Shown here: in pieces, positions 5,934-15,063 of the stretch | Numbering within the stretch: the first letter of the stretch is position 1 | Layout: each line of letters opens with the position of its first letter | DNA from: Candidatus Desulfovibrio gallistercoris | GTDB lineage: Bacteria; Desulfobacterota; Desulfovibrionia; Desulfovibrionales; Desulfovibrionaceae | Assembly: GCA_019118745.1 (NCBI GenBank) | Contig: DWYJ01000002.1 | Span: 1 to 64,000, forward strand | Reading direction: 5' to 3' | DNA length: 64,000 nt | Notes under the pieces: generated by a model | What the model was told of the DNA's origin: nothing | What the model saw: the letters and a program-made list of their open reading frames with translations, nothing else | Databases searched by the model: none | Program-made: the position numbers and the translations under genes

Positions 5934-8605
5934 ATCTCGATGCTCTTGCCGAAGCTGTTTTCCATATCCCGCAGGGTATCCCGCTTGTGATTGAGCAGGT
6001 ACATGCCCACTTCCGCGGTGGTCTCGAAGCGCAGCCGTTCCTCCTGGCAGGAGCGCAGCAGACTGCGCAGTTCGCGCAGGGCCTGCAGGGCCTGCCATTC
6101 GCGGTTGCGCCGCTGGCCGGTGCCGTTGCAGTGCGGGCAGGGCTCCATGCTGATGGCCAGCGCCGAGGAGCCCATGCGCTGCCGCACCAGTTCGAGCAGG
6201 CCGAAGGAGCTCATGCGGCCCACATCGTGCCGGGCGCGGTCATTTTTCATGGCCGTGCGCAGGGTCTTTTCCACTTCCAGGATGTGCTTGCGGTCGCGCA
6301 TCTCGATGAAGTCGATGACCACCTGCCCGCCGATATCACGTAGCTTGAGCTGACGGGCGATGGTCTCCGCCGCTTCCACATTGGTCTTGAAGGCCATGGA
6401 CTCGAAGTTGACCTTGCCGGAGATCTTGCCGGAGTTGATGTCCACGGCCATGAGGGCTTCCGTCTGGTCAAAGACCAGCCGTCCGCCGGAAGGCAGGGTC
6501 ACCTCGCGGGAATAGATCTGATCGAGCTGGCGACGCAAGTTGAAACGCTCCCACAGGGTGTGGCGCGTATCCGAATGCAGGCGCACCAGGTCCTTCTTGC
6601 GCGGGAAGAGCTGGCTCACCATATCGCGGATGCTTTCGGCGAGCGCCTCGTTATCCACCCATATCTCGCAGACGTCGTCAGTCAGATAGTCACGCACGGC
6701 CCGTTCGGGCAGGCCCGGTTCCTCATGGATGAGGGCCGGAGCCGTCACTTCCGTCGCCTTCTTGCGGATGTCCTTCCAGACGCGCTTGAGATATTGCAGG
6801 TCGCTCCTGAGGATGGTCTTGGTGACGCCCGCGCTGACCGTACGGACGATGACGCCCAGCCCCTCGCCGGGATCGATGCCGTTCATCATCTCGCGCAGGC
6901 GGGCCCGCTCCTCGTCGTTGTCCACCTTGCGTGAGACGCCGATCTGCTCCTGGCCCGGCGTCAGCACGAGGAAACGCCCGGCCAGCGACAGCCAGGTGGT
7001 GAGGAAGGCCCCCTTGCTGCCGTTGGGCTCCTTGACGACCTGCACGAGCACTTCCTGCCCGGCCTTGAGCACCTTTTGGATGGGCGGATACTTCTTGCCC
7101 TTGACCGGTTCATGGTGGGTCAGCCAGTACTCGGGGTGCACCTCGTCGATCTGCAAAAAGCCGTTCTTGCCCGCGCCATAGCTGACGAAGGCCGCCTGCA
7201 GGTTGGTGTCGATATTATGGATGACGCCCTTGTAGATGTTCCCCTTGAGCTTTTTCTGATGCAGCATGTCAAGGTAGTATTCCAGCAGCACCCCTTCCTC
7301 GGCGAGGGCCACTTCCACCTGTTCGCCGGGCAGGATGCTGATGAACATGCGCTGCCGCCCCGTGGCGGATGCCGCTCTGGCCTTGACCGCCGCCGCGCGT
7401 ACGCCGCCCTTCTTGACCGGCTCGGCGCCGTCTTCGTCCTCCGGGGCGTCCTCCGCCGCTTCCGCAGTGGAGGAGGGCGGCTCCTCGCCGTCCTCGCCGG
7501 TAAAGATATCGCTCAAGGACGGCGTTTCCGCAGCTTCGCCGCTCTGCCGATTCTTGCGGTTGCGGCCGCGGCCGCCTCGCCGCCCACGACGGCTCTTGCG
7601 GCGGACGCCTTCCTCTTCCGCAGGGGCAGCCGGAGCGGCCTCTCCGGCGTCTTCCGCGCTCTCCGCCCCCCCCTCTGCGGGGACAGGGACCGGCAGGGCT
7701 TCCTGCCGCAACGCGGGGACGCGACTTTTTTCCTGCAGGGCAGGCGGGAGGAGATCCTGCCGCTCAAGGGCAAGCACGGCTTCCTGAGCAGCTTCCGGGG
7801 CAGCTTCCAGCGCCGCCGCTCCCGTCGTGCCGCCACGCTTTCTGCCGCGGGCAGCCGTTTTCCGGGGAGCGGACGCGGCTTCCTCGCCCGCTGCCGCCGC
7901 AGCGCCACCCTCAGGCTGCGGCGCATCCGCTGCGGCCTGCTGCGCCTCGGCTCCGGCAGTCTGCACGTCCGCTTCCGCCGCGGGCTTCTTCCTGCCGCGG
8001 CCGGTACGAGTCGTGCGCCGGGCAGCGGCGGACGCCTTTTCTTCAGCGGGGGCAGCCGCCTTTTCTTCGCTCGCCGGGGAAGAGGCAGCGCCCGCTTCCT
8101 GCACGGTCTCCTCAGGGGAGGCCGTCGCGGCTTGCGTCCGCTTGCGGGAGGTACGCCCCCTGACGGCGCGAGCCGTAGGCGCGGGGGAAGCCTCGCCTTC
8201 CGCGTTCGCCGGTTCGGCCGGAGCGGCGTCCGCAACGGCAGCGCCGGTCTCGGTTCCGCTCTCTCCGGCAGCCGCGGCGGAACGGGCAGCGCCCGCCTTG
8301 CGGCTCCGGCGCGCCGCGGGCGTCTTTGACGGGGTCTCGGCCTCGGTCAGAGATCCAGAGGAAGCGGCGGTCTCCGCCTCCGCGCCTGTCGCGGCGTCCG
8401 CCGTACGGCGACTGCGAGACTTGCGGGGAGAGGCCGGCGCATCGGCGGCGTCGCCGGAACGGCGAGAGCTTCGCGTCGTGCGGCGCGTGGAGGACTTGGG
8501 GGATTCCGGATCGCCCGCAGCAGGGGCTTCAGCGGGAACAGAGGAGGGGGGAGTATCGGCAGCGAGCGTCTCGCTTCCTTCAGGCTTTTCCTGATGGGAT
8601 GTCAT
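5918..8605 (-). CDS. rne: Ribonuclease E/G with long N-terminal low-complexity extension
   Basis: Endoribonuclease of mRNA decay and rRNA/tRNA processing, 895 residues. Residues 1 to about 415 are Ala/Glu/Arg/Lys-rich and low-complexity. The S1 domain then begins (MFISILPGEQVEVALAEE near 417). The two catalytic aspartates lie in AVDINSGK (about 718) and VIDFIEMRD (about 760), and the Zn-link CPHC is near 821. All three are shifted by about 415 from E. coli RNase E (303, 346, 404), so the core matches the E. coli catalytic half and ends soon after it. There is no C-terminal scaffold tail. Start at 8605 has AAGGAA upstream; 11 more codons in frame are possible. Confidence 0.94.
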   Translation of the reverse strand: MTSHQEKPEGSETLAADTPPSSVPAEAPAAGDPESPKSSTRRTTRSSRRSGDAADAPASPRKSRSRRTADAATGAEAETAASSGSLTEAETPSKTPAARRSRKAGAARSAAAAGESGTETGAAVADAAPAEPANAEGEASPAPTARAVRGRTSRKRTQAATASPEETVQEAGAASSPASEEKAAAPAEEKASAAARRTTRTGRGRKKPAAEADVQTAGAEAQQAAADAPQPEGGAAAAAGEEAASAPRKTAARGRKRGGTTGAAALEAAPEAAQEAVLALERQDLLPPALQEKSRVPALRQEALPVPVPAEGGAESAEDAGEAAPAAPAEEEGVRRKSRRGRRGGRGRNRKNRQSGEAAETPSLSDIFTGEDGEEPPSSTAEAAEDAPEDEDGAEPVKKGGVRAAAVKARAASATGRQRMFISILPGEQVEVALAEEGVLLEYYLDMLHQKKLKGNIYKGVIHNIDTNLQAAFVSYGAGKNGFLQIDEVHPEYWLTHHEPVKGKKYPPIQKVLKAGQEVLVQVVKEPNGSKGAFLTTWLSLAGRFLVLTPGQEQIGVSRKVDNDEERARLREMMNGIDPGEGLGVIVRTVSAGVTKTILRSDLQYLKRVWKDIRKKATEVTAPALIHEEPGLPERAVRDYLTDDVCEIWVDNEALAESIRDMVSQLFPRKKDLVRLHSDTRHTLWERFNLRRQLDQIYSREVTLPSGGRLVFDQTEALMAVDINSGKISGKVNFESMAFKTNVEAAETIARQLKLRDIGGQVVIDFIEMRDRKHILEVEKTLRTAMKNDRARHDVGRMSSFGLLELVRQRMGSSALAISMEPCPHCNGTGQRRNREWQALQALRELRSLLRSCQEERLRFETTAEVGMYLLNHKRDTLRDMENSFGKSIEICLRP

Positions 8606-8926
8606 ACCATTCCTTATGGGACTGCTGTCCGCAGTCAAAAAATGTTTGCAGCCATCGCACGCGCGGAGCCGCTGCTCCGCAAGGAAGCGGACACGCCATA
8701 CGGGCAGTCCGCGGCTGCGAAAACCCCTGCCTGCCGGAAAGAACCGGCAAGGGGCCCGCGCCAGCGTCGAGAGGGCTGTCTGTCAAAATATCACCCGCTG
8801 CACGGAGGATAGCCTCCGGCAGAAGACAGGGAACGGGGCCTGCGGCCCGGCGTCCCCGAAATTTACCGTCATCGCCCGCCACGGCTTTTGCGCCAACGGC
8901 GGGATGGCCTGGCGGCCTGCGGCCGC
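8606..8926 (-). other. Probable rne leader region, no gene seen
   Basis: About 320 bp upstream of rne without a credible ORF. Hairpins include 8724-8754 (CCCCT/AGGGG flanking TGCCGG/CCGGCA; on the minus strand followed by TTTTCGC) and 8803-8818 (CGGAGG/CCTCCG). RNase E leaders are known in enterobacteria to mediate autoregulation; a similar role here is only inferred. No clear promoter was found. Confidence 0.4.
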
Positions 8927-9240
8927 TGAGGGCCAGGTCAACACTATTCGCTCTTGTTGGGGGGAAGGGAAACCCCTCGCTCTGCAGGTCGCCTAACGGG
9001 CACGGCCTGCGGCCGCCTTTCGGTCGCCGCCGGCGGGGAGGGCCCAGCCTTTTTCGTAGCGAAGCGAGAAAAGGCGTTCCCGCCATTCTTCTCCCCAAGC
9101 CCCCCTCCCTTCCCCAGCGCGCTTTTGCGAGGGGAAGAGAAGGGATACGCGGCACCCGCTCACCCCAAAGCAAGCGGATCATGTACGCTTGTTTTTTCTT
9201 ATCCTAATGAAATACCGTCAAGTTGCGTCAACACGCTCTA
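8927..9240. repeat. Family B dispersed element ending on a stop codon
   Basis: About 314 bp with a left end TGAGGGCCAGGTCAACAC and right end GTCAACACGCTCTA. It contains one hairpin module (CGCCTAACGGGCACGGCC) and the stem-loop GCCTTTTTCG/CGAGAAAAGGC. The last three bases (9238-9240) are, on the minus strand, the TAG stop of the phosphoesterase gene. Confidence 0.78.
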
Positions 9241-9933
9241 GCCTTCCTGCGGATCGAGGCGGCAGAGCTCGGCGGAGAGCTGCCCGTCATTGCTGCGCAC
9301 CACCACATAGCCGCCCTGGGCCAGCGCGCCGGGATTGACCACCAGCGTACGGCCCACGCGGTCGATGGCCCGCGCCTCATGGATATGCCCGCAGAGGCAG
9401 AGCTCAGGCTGGGCCTCTTCCAGGAATTCGCGCACCGCCGTGGAGCCCACGTGCACATCGCCGGGGATGACGTCACAGGCCGTATCCTTGGGCGGATTGT
9501 GGGACACGAGGATGGTGTGCGGATAGACGCGCGCCCGCTGCCAGCAGGCATTGAGCCATTCCGCGAAGCTGGCTTCCGGGAATTCGCTGGGCGTCCCGAA
9601 GGGGGTGAAGGTCGATCCGCCCACCCCGAACAGGGCGATGTCCGGCGTCAGTTCCTGCACGCGGGTATGCAGATTGCACCCCTTCTCGCTCAGCCAGGCG
9701 TCCACTTCGGGCCGGTCCATATTGCCGATCTGCGCCCATACCACGGGGCAGTGCCGCCACAGGACGTCCATCACGAGCTCGGCCTGCTTGGCGCCGCCGG
9801 TGATGGTCAGGTCGCCGGTGACGATGATCCCGTCGGCCTGGGCCAGTTCGGGGATACGGGCAAAGCACGCCGCATCGTCATGTATGTCACCTACGGCGAT
9901 CCAGAGATAATCCTGCTTGGGGAGGCTTGGCAT
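9238..9933 (-). CDS. Metallophosphoesterase
   Basis: Calcineurin-like dimetal phosphoesterase of 231 residues, probably cytoplasmic as no signal peptide is seen. Metal-ligand motifs in order: GDIHDD near the N-terminus, GDLTITGG, GNMD, SHNPP and GHIHEAR. Substrate unknown; the size and motif set resemble small class III phosphodiesterases. Start at 9933 has AAGGAAG 8 bases upstream; the in-frame extension to 10083 overlaps the divergent gene and lacks an RBS. The stop TAG coincides with the end of a family B repeat. Confidence 0.85.
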   Translation of the reverse strand: MPSLPKQDYLWIAVGDIHDDAACFARIPELAQADGIIVTGDLTITGGAKQAELVMDVLWRHCPVVWAQIGNMDRPEVDAWLSEKGCNLHTRVQELTPDIALFGVGGSTFTPFGTPSEFPEASFAEWLNACWQRARVYPHTILVSHNPPKDTACDVIPGDVHVGSTAVREFLEEAQPELCLCGHIHEARAIDRVGRTLVVNPGALAQGGYVVVRSNDGQLSAELCRLDPQEG

Positions 9934-9955
9934 GGTCACACTTCCTTTGTTAGGC

Positions 9956-9984
9956 TTGCAACGCCGAAGACTGTGCCATATTTT
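9956..9984 (+). promoter_or_regulatory. Putative promoter of the fthfs-pgeF-ABC operon
   Basis: TTGCAA (9956-9961), a 17-bp spacer, TATTTT (9979-9984), 19 bp before the start codon at 10004. It lies between divergent genes. Confidence 0.5.
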
Positions 9985-10003
9985 ACGCCACAAGGAAAGC
10001 ACT

Positions 10004-10624
10004 ATGTCCGCCACCTCTTTACCGGAACAGAAAAAAGCCCTGCGCGCCCGGCTGCGGCAGGCCCGCCGGGAAGTCTCCGCCACGCGGGGCGGGGAGCTCG
10101 CGGCGCGGGCGCACGCGCATCTGCTGGCGTCTCCCCTCTGGCGACAGGCGCGGCATGTCGCCCTCTACGTCTCCCTGCCGGACGAACTGGACACGGCTCC
10201 GCTGCTGGATGCCGCCTGGCAGGCGGGCAAGACGCTCTACCTGCCCCGCGTCCGGCAGCAGTACGGCCTCATGGATTTTGTGGCGGTACGCGGCCGGGAC
10301 GAGCTGCGCCCCGGCCCCTTCCAGCTGCTGGAGCCGCGGGACGAGCTGCCGGGCTTCGGCCCGGAAGAGGCCGGATCGGCCTTCCGGCCGGACGTGTTCA
10401 TCGTGCCGGGACTGGGCTTTGACCGGCAGGGCAGGCGGCTGGGCTTCGGCGGCGGCTATTACGACCGCTTCCTTTCCGCCGTGCGCCGGCAGGACGGCGG
10501 CTGCGCCCCGTGCGCCTTCGTGGGGCTGTGCTATCACTGTCAGCTCCAGGAAGCGCTGCACGCGGAAGCGTGGGATGAACGCATGACCCATATTTGTACG
10601 GACAGGGAGTGGCTATGTCTGTGA
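10004..10624 (+). CDS. 5-formyltetrahydrofolate cyclo-ligase
   Basis: ATP-dependent conversion of 5-formyl-THF to 5,10-methenyl-THF in the cytoplasm, 206 residues. Hallmarks: an N-terminal basic helix (KKALRARLRQARR), YVSLPDELDT, the VPGLGFD motif and the nucleotide/folate loop RLGFGGGYYDRFL near residues 144-156. Start at 10004 follows AAGGAA. The gene ends 10 bp inside the start of pgeF, so the two are co-translated. Confidence 0.93.
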   Translation: MSATSLPEQKKALRARLRQARREVSATRGGELAARAHAHLLASPLWRQARHVALYVSLPDELDTAPLLDAAWQAGKTLYLPRVRQQYGLMDFVAVRGRDELRPGPFQLLEPRDELPGFGPEEAGSAFRPDVFIVPGLGFDRQGRRLGFGGGYYDRFLSAVRRQDGGCAPCAFVGLCYHCQLQEALHAEAWDERMTHICTDREWLCL

Positions 10625-11367
10625 ACGTGCTCGCCTTCCATTTTCCCGGTCTGCCGCAGGTCGGCTGCGCCTTCCAGTTGCGGCAGGCCCCCGTGCCGGA
10701 CGCGCCCGCTTCCGGCGGCAACATCTCCTTTGCCGTGAACGGCGACCCGGCGGCAAACGTGCTGGCCGCCCGGCGCGAGCTGGCCGCGAGCCTCCGGCTG
10801 GAACACTGGGCGGAATTGCGGCAGGTGCACGGCGACGGCCTGCTTTTCGACCCTGATCCCGTAGCCGCGGATGCGCAGCCCGTGGCCGAGGGGGACGGCA
10901 TGGCCACCGACAGGCCCGATCTGCCCCTGTGCATCAAGACGGCGGACTGTCAGCCCATCCTGCTGGCGCACACGGGCGGACGCCACATCGCCGCCCTGCA
11001 TGTGGGCTGGCGGGGCAACCGCTGCGGCTTCCCGCAGTCGGCCGTGCGGCGCTTCTGCGAGCGTTACCATCTTTCCCCGCGGGACCTCCTGGCCGTACGC
11101 GGGCCGAGCCTCGGCCCTGCCCGGGCCGAATTCATCCATTTCGACAGCGAATGGGGAGAGGACTTCCGCCCCTGGTTCCAGCCCGAAAGCCGGACCGTGG
11201 ATCTCTGGGGCCTGACCCGTCATCAGCTCATGGAAGCCGGTCTCCCGTCCCGCAACATCTTCGGCGTGGACATCTGCACGGCCGGCAATCCGCAGCTCTG
11301 TTTCTCCCACCGCCGCCACCCGGCCTCCGGGCGGCAGGCAAGCCTCATCTGGCGGCGGGAAGGCTGA
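10615..11367 (+). CDS. pgeF: Polyphenol oxidase/laccase-domain family protein (YfiH/PgeF)
   Basis: Cytoplasmic Zn- or Cu-dependent protein of the DUF152 family, 250 residues. Family members remove misincorporated amino acids from peptidoglycan precursors (PgeF) and have been reported with purine nucleoside phosphorylase activity. Signature TADCQP near residue 110 and HVGWRGN near 130 supply the metal-binding Cys and His. Start at 10615 has GGGAG upstream and overlaps the preceding gene. The ABC importer begins 34 bp later. Confidence 0.88.
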   Translation: MSVNVLAFHFPGLPQVGCAFQLRQAPVPDAPASGGNISFAVNGDPAANVLAARRELAASLRLEHWAELRQVHGDGLLFDPDPVAADAQPVAEGDGMATDRPDLPLCIKTADCQPILLAHTGGRHIAALHVGWRGNRCGFPQSAVRRFCERYHLSPRDLLAVRGPSLGPARAEFIHFDSEWGEDFRPWFQPESRTVDLWGLTRHQLMEAGLPSRNIFGVDICTAGNPQLCFSHRRHPASGRQASLIWRREG

Positions 11368-11401
11368 GGCCCGCCGGTCGTCCCACACGGAGCGCATCCC
11401 C

Positions 11402-12442
11402 ATGCTTTGCCGCCGTCTTCTGTCCCCCGCCGGTCTGCTTGCCGGCATCATCCTGTTCTGGCTGGCCTCGGTGCCGCTGTCCTGCCTCGGCGGGCCGGTC
11501 TCCCTGACCCTGCCCGAGATCTGGTCCGTCTTTGCCGGGATGGCCGGTTTCGGCGAGAGCGCCGTGGACCCGGTGGCCCGTTCGGTCATCAGCGAGATAC
11601 GCCTCTCACGGGCCGTGCTGGCCCTGCTGTGCGGCGGCACGCTGGCCGTGGCCGGCGTGGCCCTGCAGGGCGTGCTGCGCAATCCGCTGGCCGATCCCTT
11701 CACCCTCGGCATCTCCTCCGGGGCGGCCTGCGGCGCGAGCATCGCCATCGCCCTCGGCGGCTCGCTGGGCCTGACCGTCCGCCTGGGGGCCAACGGCATG
11801 AGCCTCATCTCCCTGTGCGCCCTCATCGGGGCGCTGCTGGCGCTGGCCGGCACCCTCTGGCTGGGCAGGGGGGACGGCGGCTTTCGCCGTGAGACCGTCA
11901 TCCTGGCGGGCATCGCCATGTCGGCCTTTCTGGGGGCGCTGGTGGCGCTCATCAAGGCCCTCAACGAGGAGTCCGTCACCAGCATCGTCTTCTGGATCAT
12001 GGGCAGTCTGCAAGGGCGCGGCTGGCAGGCCCTGCCGCTGCTGCTGCTGACCCTGCTGCCGGGCCTGCTGGCCGTGGCGCTGCACTGGCGGGCTCTCGAC
12101 GTGCTGGCCCTGGGCGACGAGCAGGCCGCACAGGTGGGCCTGCATGTCGGTCGGGCCCGCTTCTGGCTGCTGGCGGGCGCAAGCTGCATGACGGCGGGTT
12201 GCGTTGCCGTGACGGGCGTTATAGGTTTTGTGGGGCTTGTGGTGCCGCATCTGCTGCGCCTGCGGCTGGGCGTGCGCCATGCGCCCCTGCTCATCGGCGC
12301 TTTTTTTGGCGGAGGGATCCTCCTGCTCTGGGCGGACGTGCTGGCGCGCGGCATCCTGGACGGCGGACGCGAACTGCCGGTAGGCGTGGTCACCTCCCTG
12401 CTGGGCGGACCGTTTTTCGGCGTGATGCTGCGGAGGCGCTGA
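11402..12442 (+). CDS. FecCD/BtuC-type ABC importer permease
   Basis: Inner-membrane permease of a siderophore, haem or cobalamin importer, 346 residues with about nine to ten hydrophobic segments. It contains the family's coupling stretch LQGVLRNPLADPFTLGISSG near residues 90-110 and the conserved end region GVVTSLLGGPFFGVMLRR. The stop overlaps the ATPase start (TGATG). Substrate cannot be read from sequence; no riboswitch was recognised upstream. Confidence 0.92.
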   Translation: MLCRRLLSPAGLLAGIILFWLASVPLSCLGGPVSLTLPEIWSVFAGMAGFGESAVDPVARSVISEIRLSRAVLALLCGGTLAVAGVALQGVLRNPLADPFTLGISSGAACGASIAIALGGSLGLTVRLGANGMSLISLCALIGALLALAGTLWLGRGDGGFRRETVILAGIAMSAFLGALVALIKALNEESVTSIVFWIMGSLQGRGWQALPLLLLTLLPGLLAVALHWRALDVLALGDEQAAQVGLHVGRARFWLLAGASCMTAGCVAVTGVIGFVGLVVPHLLRLRLGVRHAPLLIGAFFGGGILLLWADVLARGILDGGRELPVGVVTSLLGGPFFGVMLRRR

Positions 12443-13299
12443 TGCTGTGCTGTGAACATATCCGCGCAGGCTATCCCGGACGGGAAGTGCTGCACGACGT
12501 CAGCCTGACGGTGGCCCCTCGCGAGAGCGTGGCCCTGCTCGGTCACAACGGCAGCGGCAAGACCACGCTGCTGCGCGTGCTCTCCGGCCAGCTTGCGCCC
12601 GCCGGCGGGCAGGTGCTCCTGGAAGGCATGGCCCCTGCCGGTCTGGCCCCCCGCGAACGGGCCCGGCGGATAGCCGTCGTCCCCCAGCGTGCGGAATTCT
12701 TTCCGTCCCAGATCGTTCGGGACATGGTGCTGCTGGGGCGCTATGCCCATCTCGGCTGGTGGGGCGCCTACACCGCCCACGACTATGCCGTAGCCGATCA
12801 GGCCCTGGCCAGCGCGGGCGCGCGGGAGCTGGCCCATCGCCGCATGGGCGAGCTCTCCGGCGGCGAGGTGCAGCGGGTGATGCTGGCCCGCGCGCTGGCG
12901 CAGGAAAGCCGCCTGCTTTTGCTGGACGAACTGGCGGCCGCCCTGGACTGGGCGCGGGTGGTGGAACTTTTCGATCTGCTGGAACAGCGCCGCCGGGCCG
13001 GCATGGCCATCGTCATGGCCGTACACGACTGCAGCCTGGCAGCCCAGTACGCCACCCGCCTTGTGGGGCTCAAACAGGGCCGCGTGCTTTTCGACGGCCC
13101 GCCGGAGACGGTTTTTACGGAGGAAAATCTCGGTGCCCTTTATGATCTCTCCCTCTGCGTTTTTGCCCATCCGCGCAACGGCCTGCCGCAGGCACTTCCC
13201 GCCTGTCCGCATGGCCCGCACCTTGCGGATGGGGATCCCGCTCCTGTGTCTGGGGCTGCTGACGGCCTGCTGTCTGCCGGGGACGCCCCGCGCGGCTGA
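12442..13299 (+). CDS. ABC importer ATP-binding protein (BtuD/FecE type)
   Basis: Cytoplasmic ATPase partner of the upstream permease, 285 residues. Walker A GHNGSGKTT near residue 34, a Q-loop PQRAEF, signature LSGGEVQR, Walker B LLLLDELAAALDW and a switch His (AVHDCSL). The Walker B is followed by LAAALD where most homologues read PTSHLD. The C-terminal 30 residues overlap the start of the binding-protein gene by 89 bp, longer than usual, so either this C-terminus is an extension or the next start is slightly later. Confidence 0.92.
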   Translation: MLCCEHIRAGYPGREVLHDVSLTVAPRESVALLGHNGSGKTTLLRVLSGQLAPAGGQVLLEGMAPAGLAPRERARRIAVVPQRAEFFPSQIVRDMVLLGRYAHLGWWGAYTAHDYAVADQALASAGARELAHRRMGELSGGEVQRVMLARALAQESRLLLLDELAAALDWARVVELFDLLEQRRRAGMAIVMAVHDCSLAAQYATRLVGLKQGRVLFDGPPETVFTEENLGALYDLSLCVFAHPRNGLPQALPACPHGPHLADGDPAPVSGAADGLLSAGDAPRG

Positions 13300-14167
13300 T
13301 GCCGCCGTGACGGTCCCCATCAAGAGCAGCGTCACCCTCAGCACCCAGGACGGCAAAGGCCTGCCCATCCCCGCACGCCGGGTCATCTCCCTCTACGGCT
13401 CCTTCAATGAGATCCTGCTGGCGCTGGGGGCGCGGGATGTCATCGTGGCCCGCACCGCCGCCGACGGGCATCTGCCGGAACTGGCCGAGCTCCCGGCCAT
13501 CGGCACCCACATGCAGCCCAATGCCGAGCTCATCGTGGCCCAGAAGCCGGACGTCATCCTGCAGATGAAAGGACGCCGGGAAACGGGGAGCCAGACGGAA
13601 CACCTGCGAGAACTGGGCATCCCCGTGCTGACCTTTGAACTCAACTCCCTTGAAGATCTGTATTCCGTCACCCTGACCCTCGGCCGGCTCGTGGGCCGCG
13701 AGGTGGAGGCCACCAATCTGGTGGGCCAGTGGCGGCGGCGGCTGGCCGCCCTGCGCAACAGCTACGCCACGGAACCCGCGGTGCGGGTCTTCTTCGAGGC
13801 GGGTTCCCCCAATCTGCTGGCCGCCGGCAAGGGGAACATCGTCAATGACCTCATCAATGCCGCCGGAGGCATCAATGTGGTGGAATCTCCCCGCAAGCTG
13901 GTCCGCCTCAATGAGGAAGCGGTCATCGCCGCTGACCCGGACGCCTACGTCTATCAGGTCGGCCCCATGAACCCCGCGCCCCAGCCTGTGGCCGAACGGC
14001 CGCATTTCCGCCAACTGCGCGCCGTGCGGGAAGGGCGTATCCTTGAAGTGGAGGAAGAGGTCTTTTCCCGGCCCGGGCCGCGCTCCATCGATGCGGCGGA
14101 GATGCTCGGCCACTGGCTGCATGCTCGGCCCGCCGCACCGCAGGAGGCGGAACAGGCGGACGACTGA
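13211..14167 (+). CDS. ABC importer substrate-binding lipoprotein (BtuF/FepB type)
   Basis: Periplasmic substrate-binding protein, 318 residues, with a lipoprotein signal (LLCLGLLTACC, lipobox LTAC). The two-lobed Peripla_BP_2 fold is indicated by VISLYGSFNEILLALGARD, AELIVAQKPDVIL and the C-lobe NDLINAAGGINVV. It completes a permease-ATPase-binding protein set for iron-siderophore, haem or cobalamin. The start at 13211 overlaps the ATPase gene; 13229 is an alternative that keeps the signal peptide. A strong terminator follows. Confidence 0.9.
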   Translation: MARTLRMGIPLLCLGLLTACCLPGTPRAADAAVTVPIKSSVTLSTQDGKGLPIPARRVISLYGSFNEILLALGARDVIVARTAADGHLPELAELPAIGTHMQPNAELIVAQKPDVILQMKGRRETGSQTEHLRELGIPVLTFELNSLEDLYSVTLTLGRLVGREVEATNLVGQWRRRLAALRNSYATEPAVRVFFEAGSPNLLAAGKGNIVNDLINAAGGINVVESPRKLVRLNEEAVIAADPDAYVYQVGPMNPAPQPVAERPHFRQLRAVREGRILEVEEEVFSRPGPRSIDAAEMLGHWLHARPAAPQEAEQADD

Positions 14168-14202
14168 TGCCGCCATGAGCCCCAAAGAAGAAGACAAAAA
14201 AG

Positions 14203-14238
14203 GGAGCCCGGTACGCGTATCGTCCGGGCTCCTTTTTT
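14203..14238 (+). terminator. Terminator after the ABC importer operon
   Basis: Stem GGAGCCCGG (14203-14211) with CCGGGCTCC (14224-14232), followed by TTTTTTGT. A matching A run upstream may make it bidirectional. Confidence 0.88.
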
Positions 14239-14356
14239 GTCTTGCCGGAGACGGTTGTGGACGCCGTCTCTCCGGTGGAGAAACGAACGGTGAAGTATCT
14301 CTTGAAATCCGCATCCTGCCAGAGCGCCCCGACAGCCAGGGCAGAGCAGAGCGGGT

Positions 14357-14506
14357 TAGAGCGTTTTGCCTTTGAAAAAAGCAAAACGCGAGGCGGCGGC
14401 ACAGCGCCGCCCGGCCCAAACCAAGCGGAAAAACCACGTTTTTTTTCCGCGAAACGCCAAGCCGTATGGTTTGGGACACACAGCGTTTCAAACGAAAACT
14501 GTGCTA
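14357..14506. repeat. Family A dispersed element ending on a stop codon
   Basis: 150 bp between TA dinucleotides, from TAGAGCGTTTTGCC to AAAACTGTGCTA. It contains the family's AAAACGCGAGGCGGCGGC block and a CGGAAAAAC/GTTTTTTTTCCG arm pair. Its last three bases (14504-14506) are the TAG stop of the minus-strand gene beside it. Confidence 0.85.
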
Positions 14507-15043
14507 TTGCAGGCGCGGCAGCGTCCCCGCTTCGGCCATCTGCCCGGCCTGGCGCTCCAGTTCGGCCCTGATCTGACCATGCACCCGGCTTTGTCCCTCC
14601 AGCAGGTCGGCCAGCAGTTCCAGCCCTTCAAGGCCGCGCATGGCCGTGAAGGCGGACTCCCAGATGGCCTGGAAGCCTTCGCCGATGCGGGCATCCCTGT
14701 CCGCCGCCTCAGTGTCCGTCTCCCGCAGCAGCTCGGCAAGGGCCGCGGAATACCGCAAGAGGATATCATGCACCGGCTGCCAGTGGCTTTCCAGCACGGC
14801 GCGCTCCTTCTGGAGCTTTTCGCACCAGAGGAAATCCAGACGGAACTGGAATTCGCGCCAGGCGTCGTTTTCCGCCTCTTCACGCGCGTGCGGCGTGCTT
14901 TCCAGGAAATGGATGAAGCTGTGGGCGAGCTCCTCGGAATAAAACCAGCCGACAGTGGTGAAGCCCAGCAGCGTGGGCACGCTGGCGGACCAGCGGGTGC
15001 GGCCGTCGGCGGTCGTCGCCCGTTTGCAGAAAAAGACCATCAT
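14504..15043 (-). CDS. Hypothetical protein
   Basis: 179 residues, largely alpha-helical and charged, no signal peptide and no membrane segment. The N-terminus (MMVFFCKRATTADGRTRW) is basic; the middle is rich in Trp, Glu and Leu. I do not recognise the family. Start at 15043 has GGGAGG 8 bases upstream. Its stop codon is supplied by a family A element, and another family A copy lies just upstream of its start, so the gene is bracketed by two copies. Confidence 0.7.
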   Translation of the reverse strand: MMVFFCKRATTADGRTRWSASVPTLLGFTTVGWFYSEELAHSFIHFLESTPHAREEAENDAWREFQFRLDFLWCEKLQKERAVLESHWQPVHDILLRYSAALAELLRETDTEAADRDARIGEGFQAIWESAFTAMRGLEGLELLADLLEGQSRVHGQIRAELERQAGQMAEAGTLPRLQ

Positions 15044-15063
15044 TCCCCAAACCTCCCGTTCAT

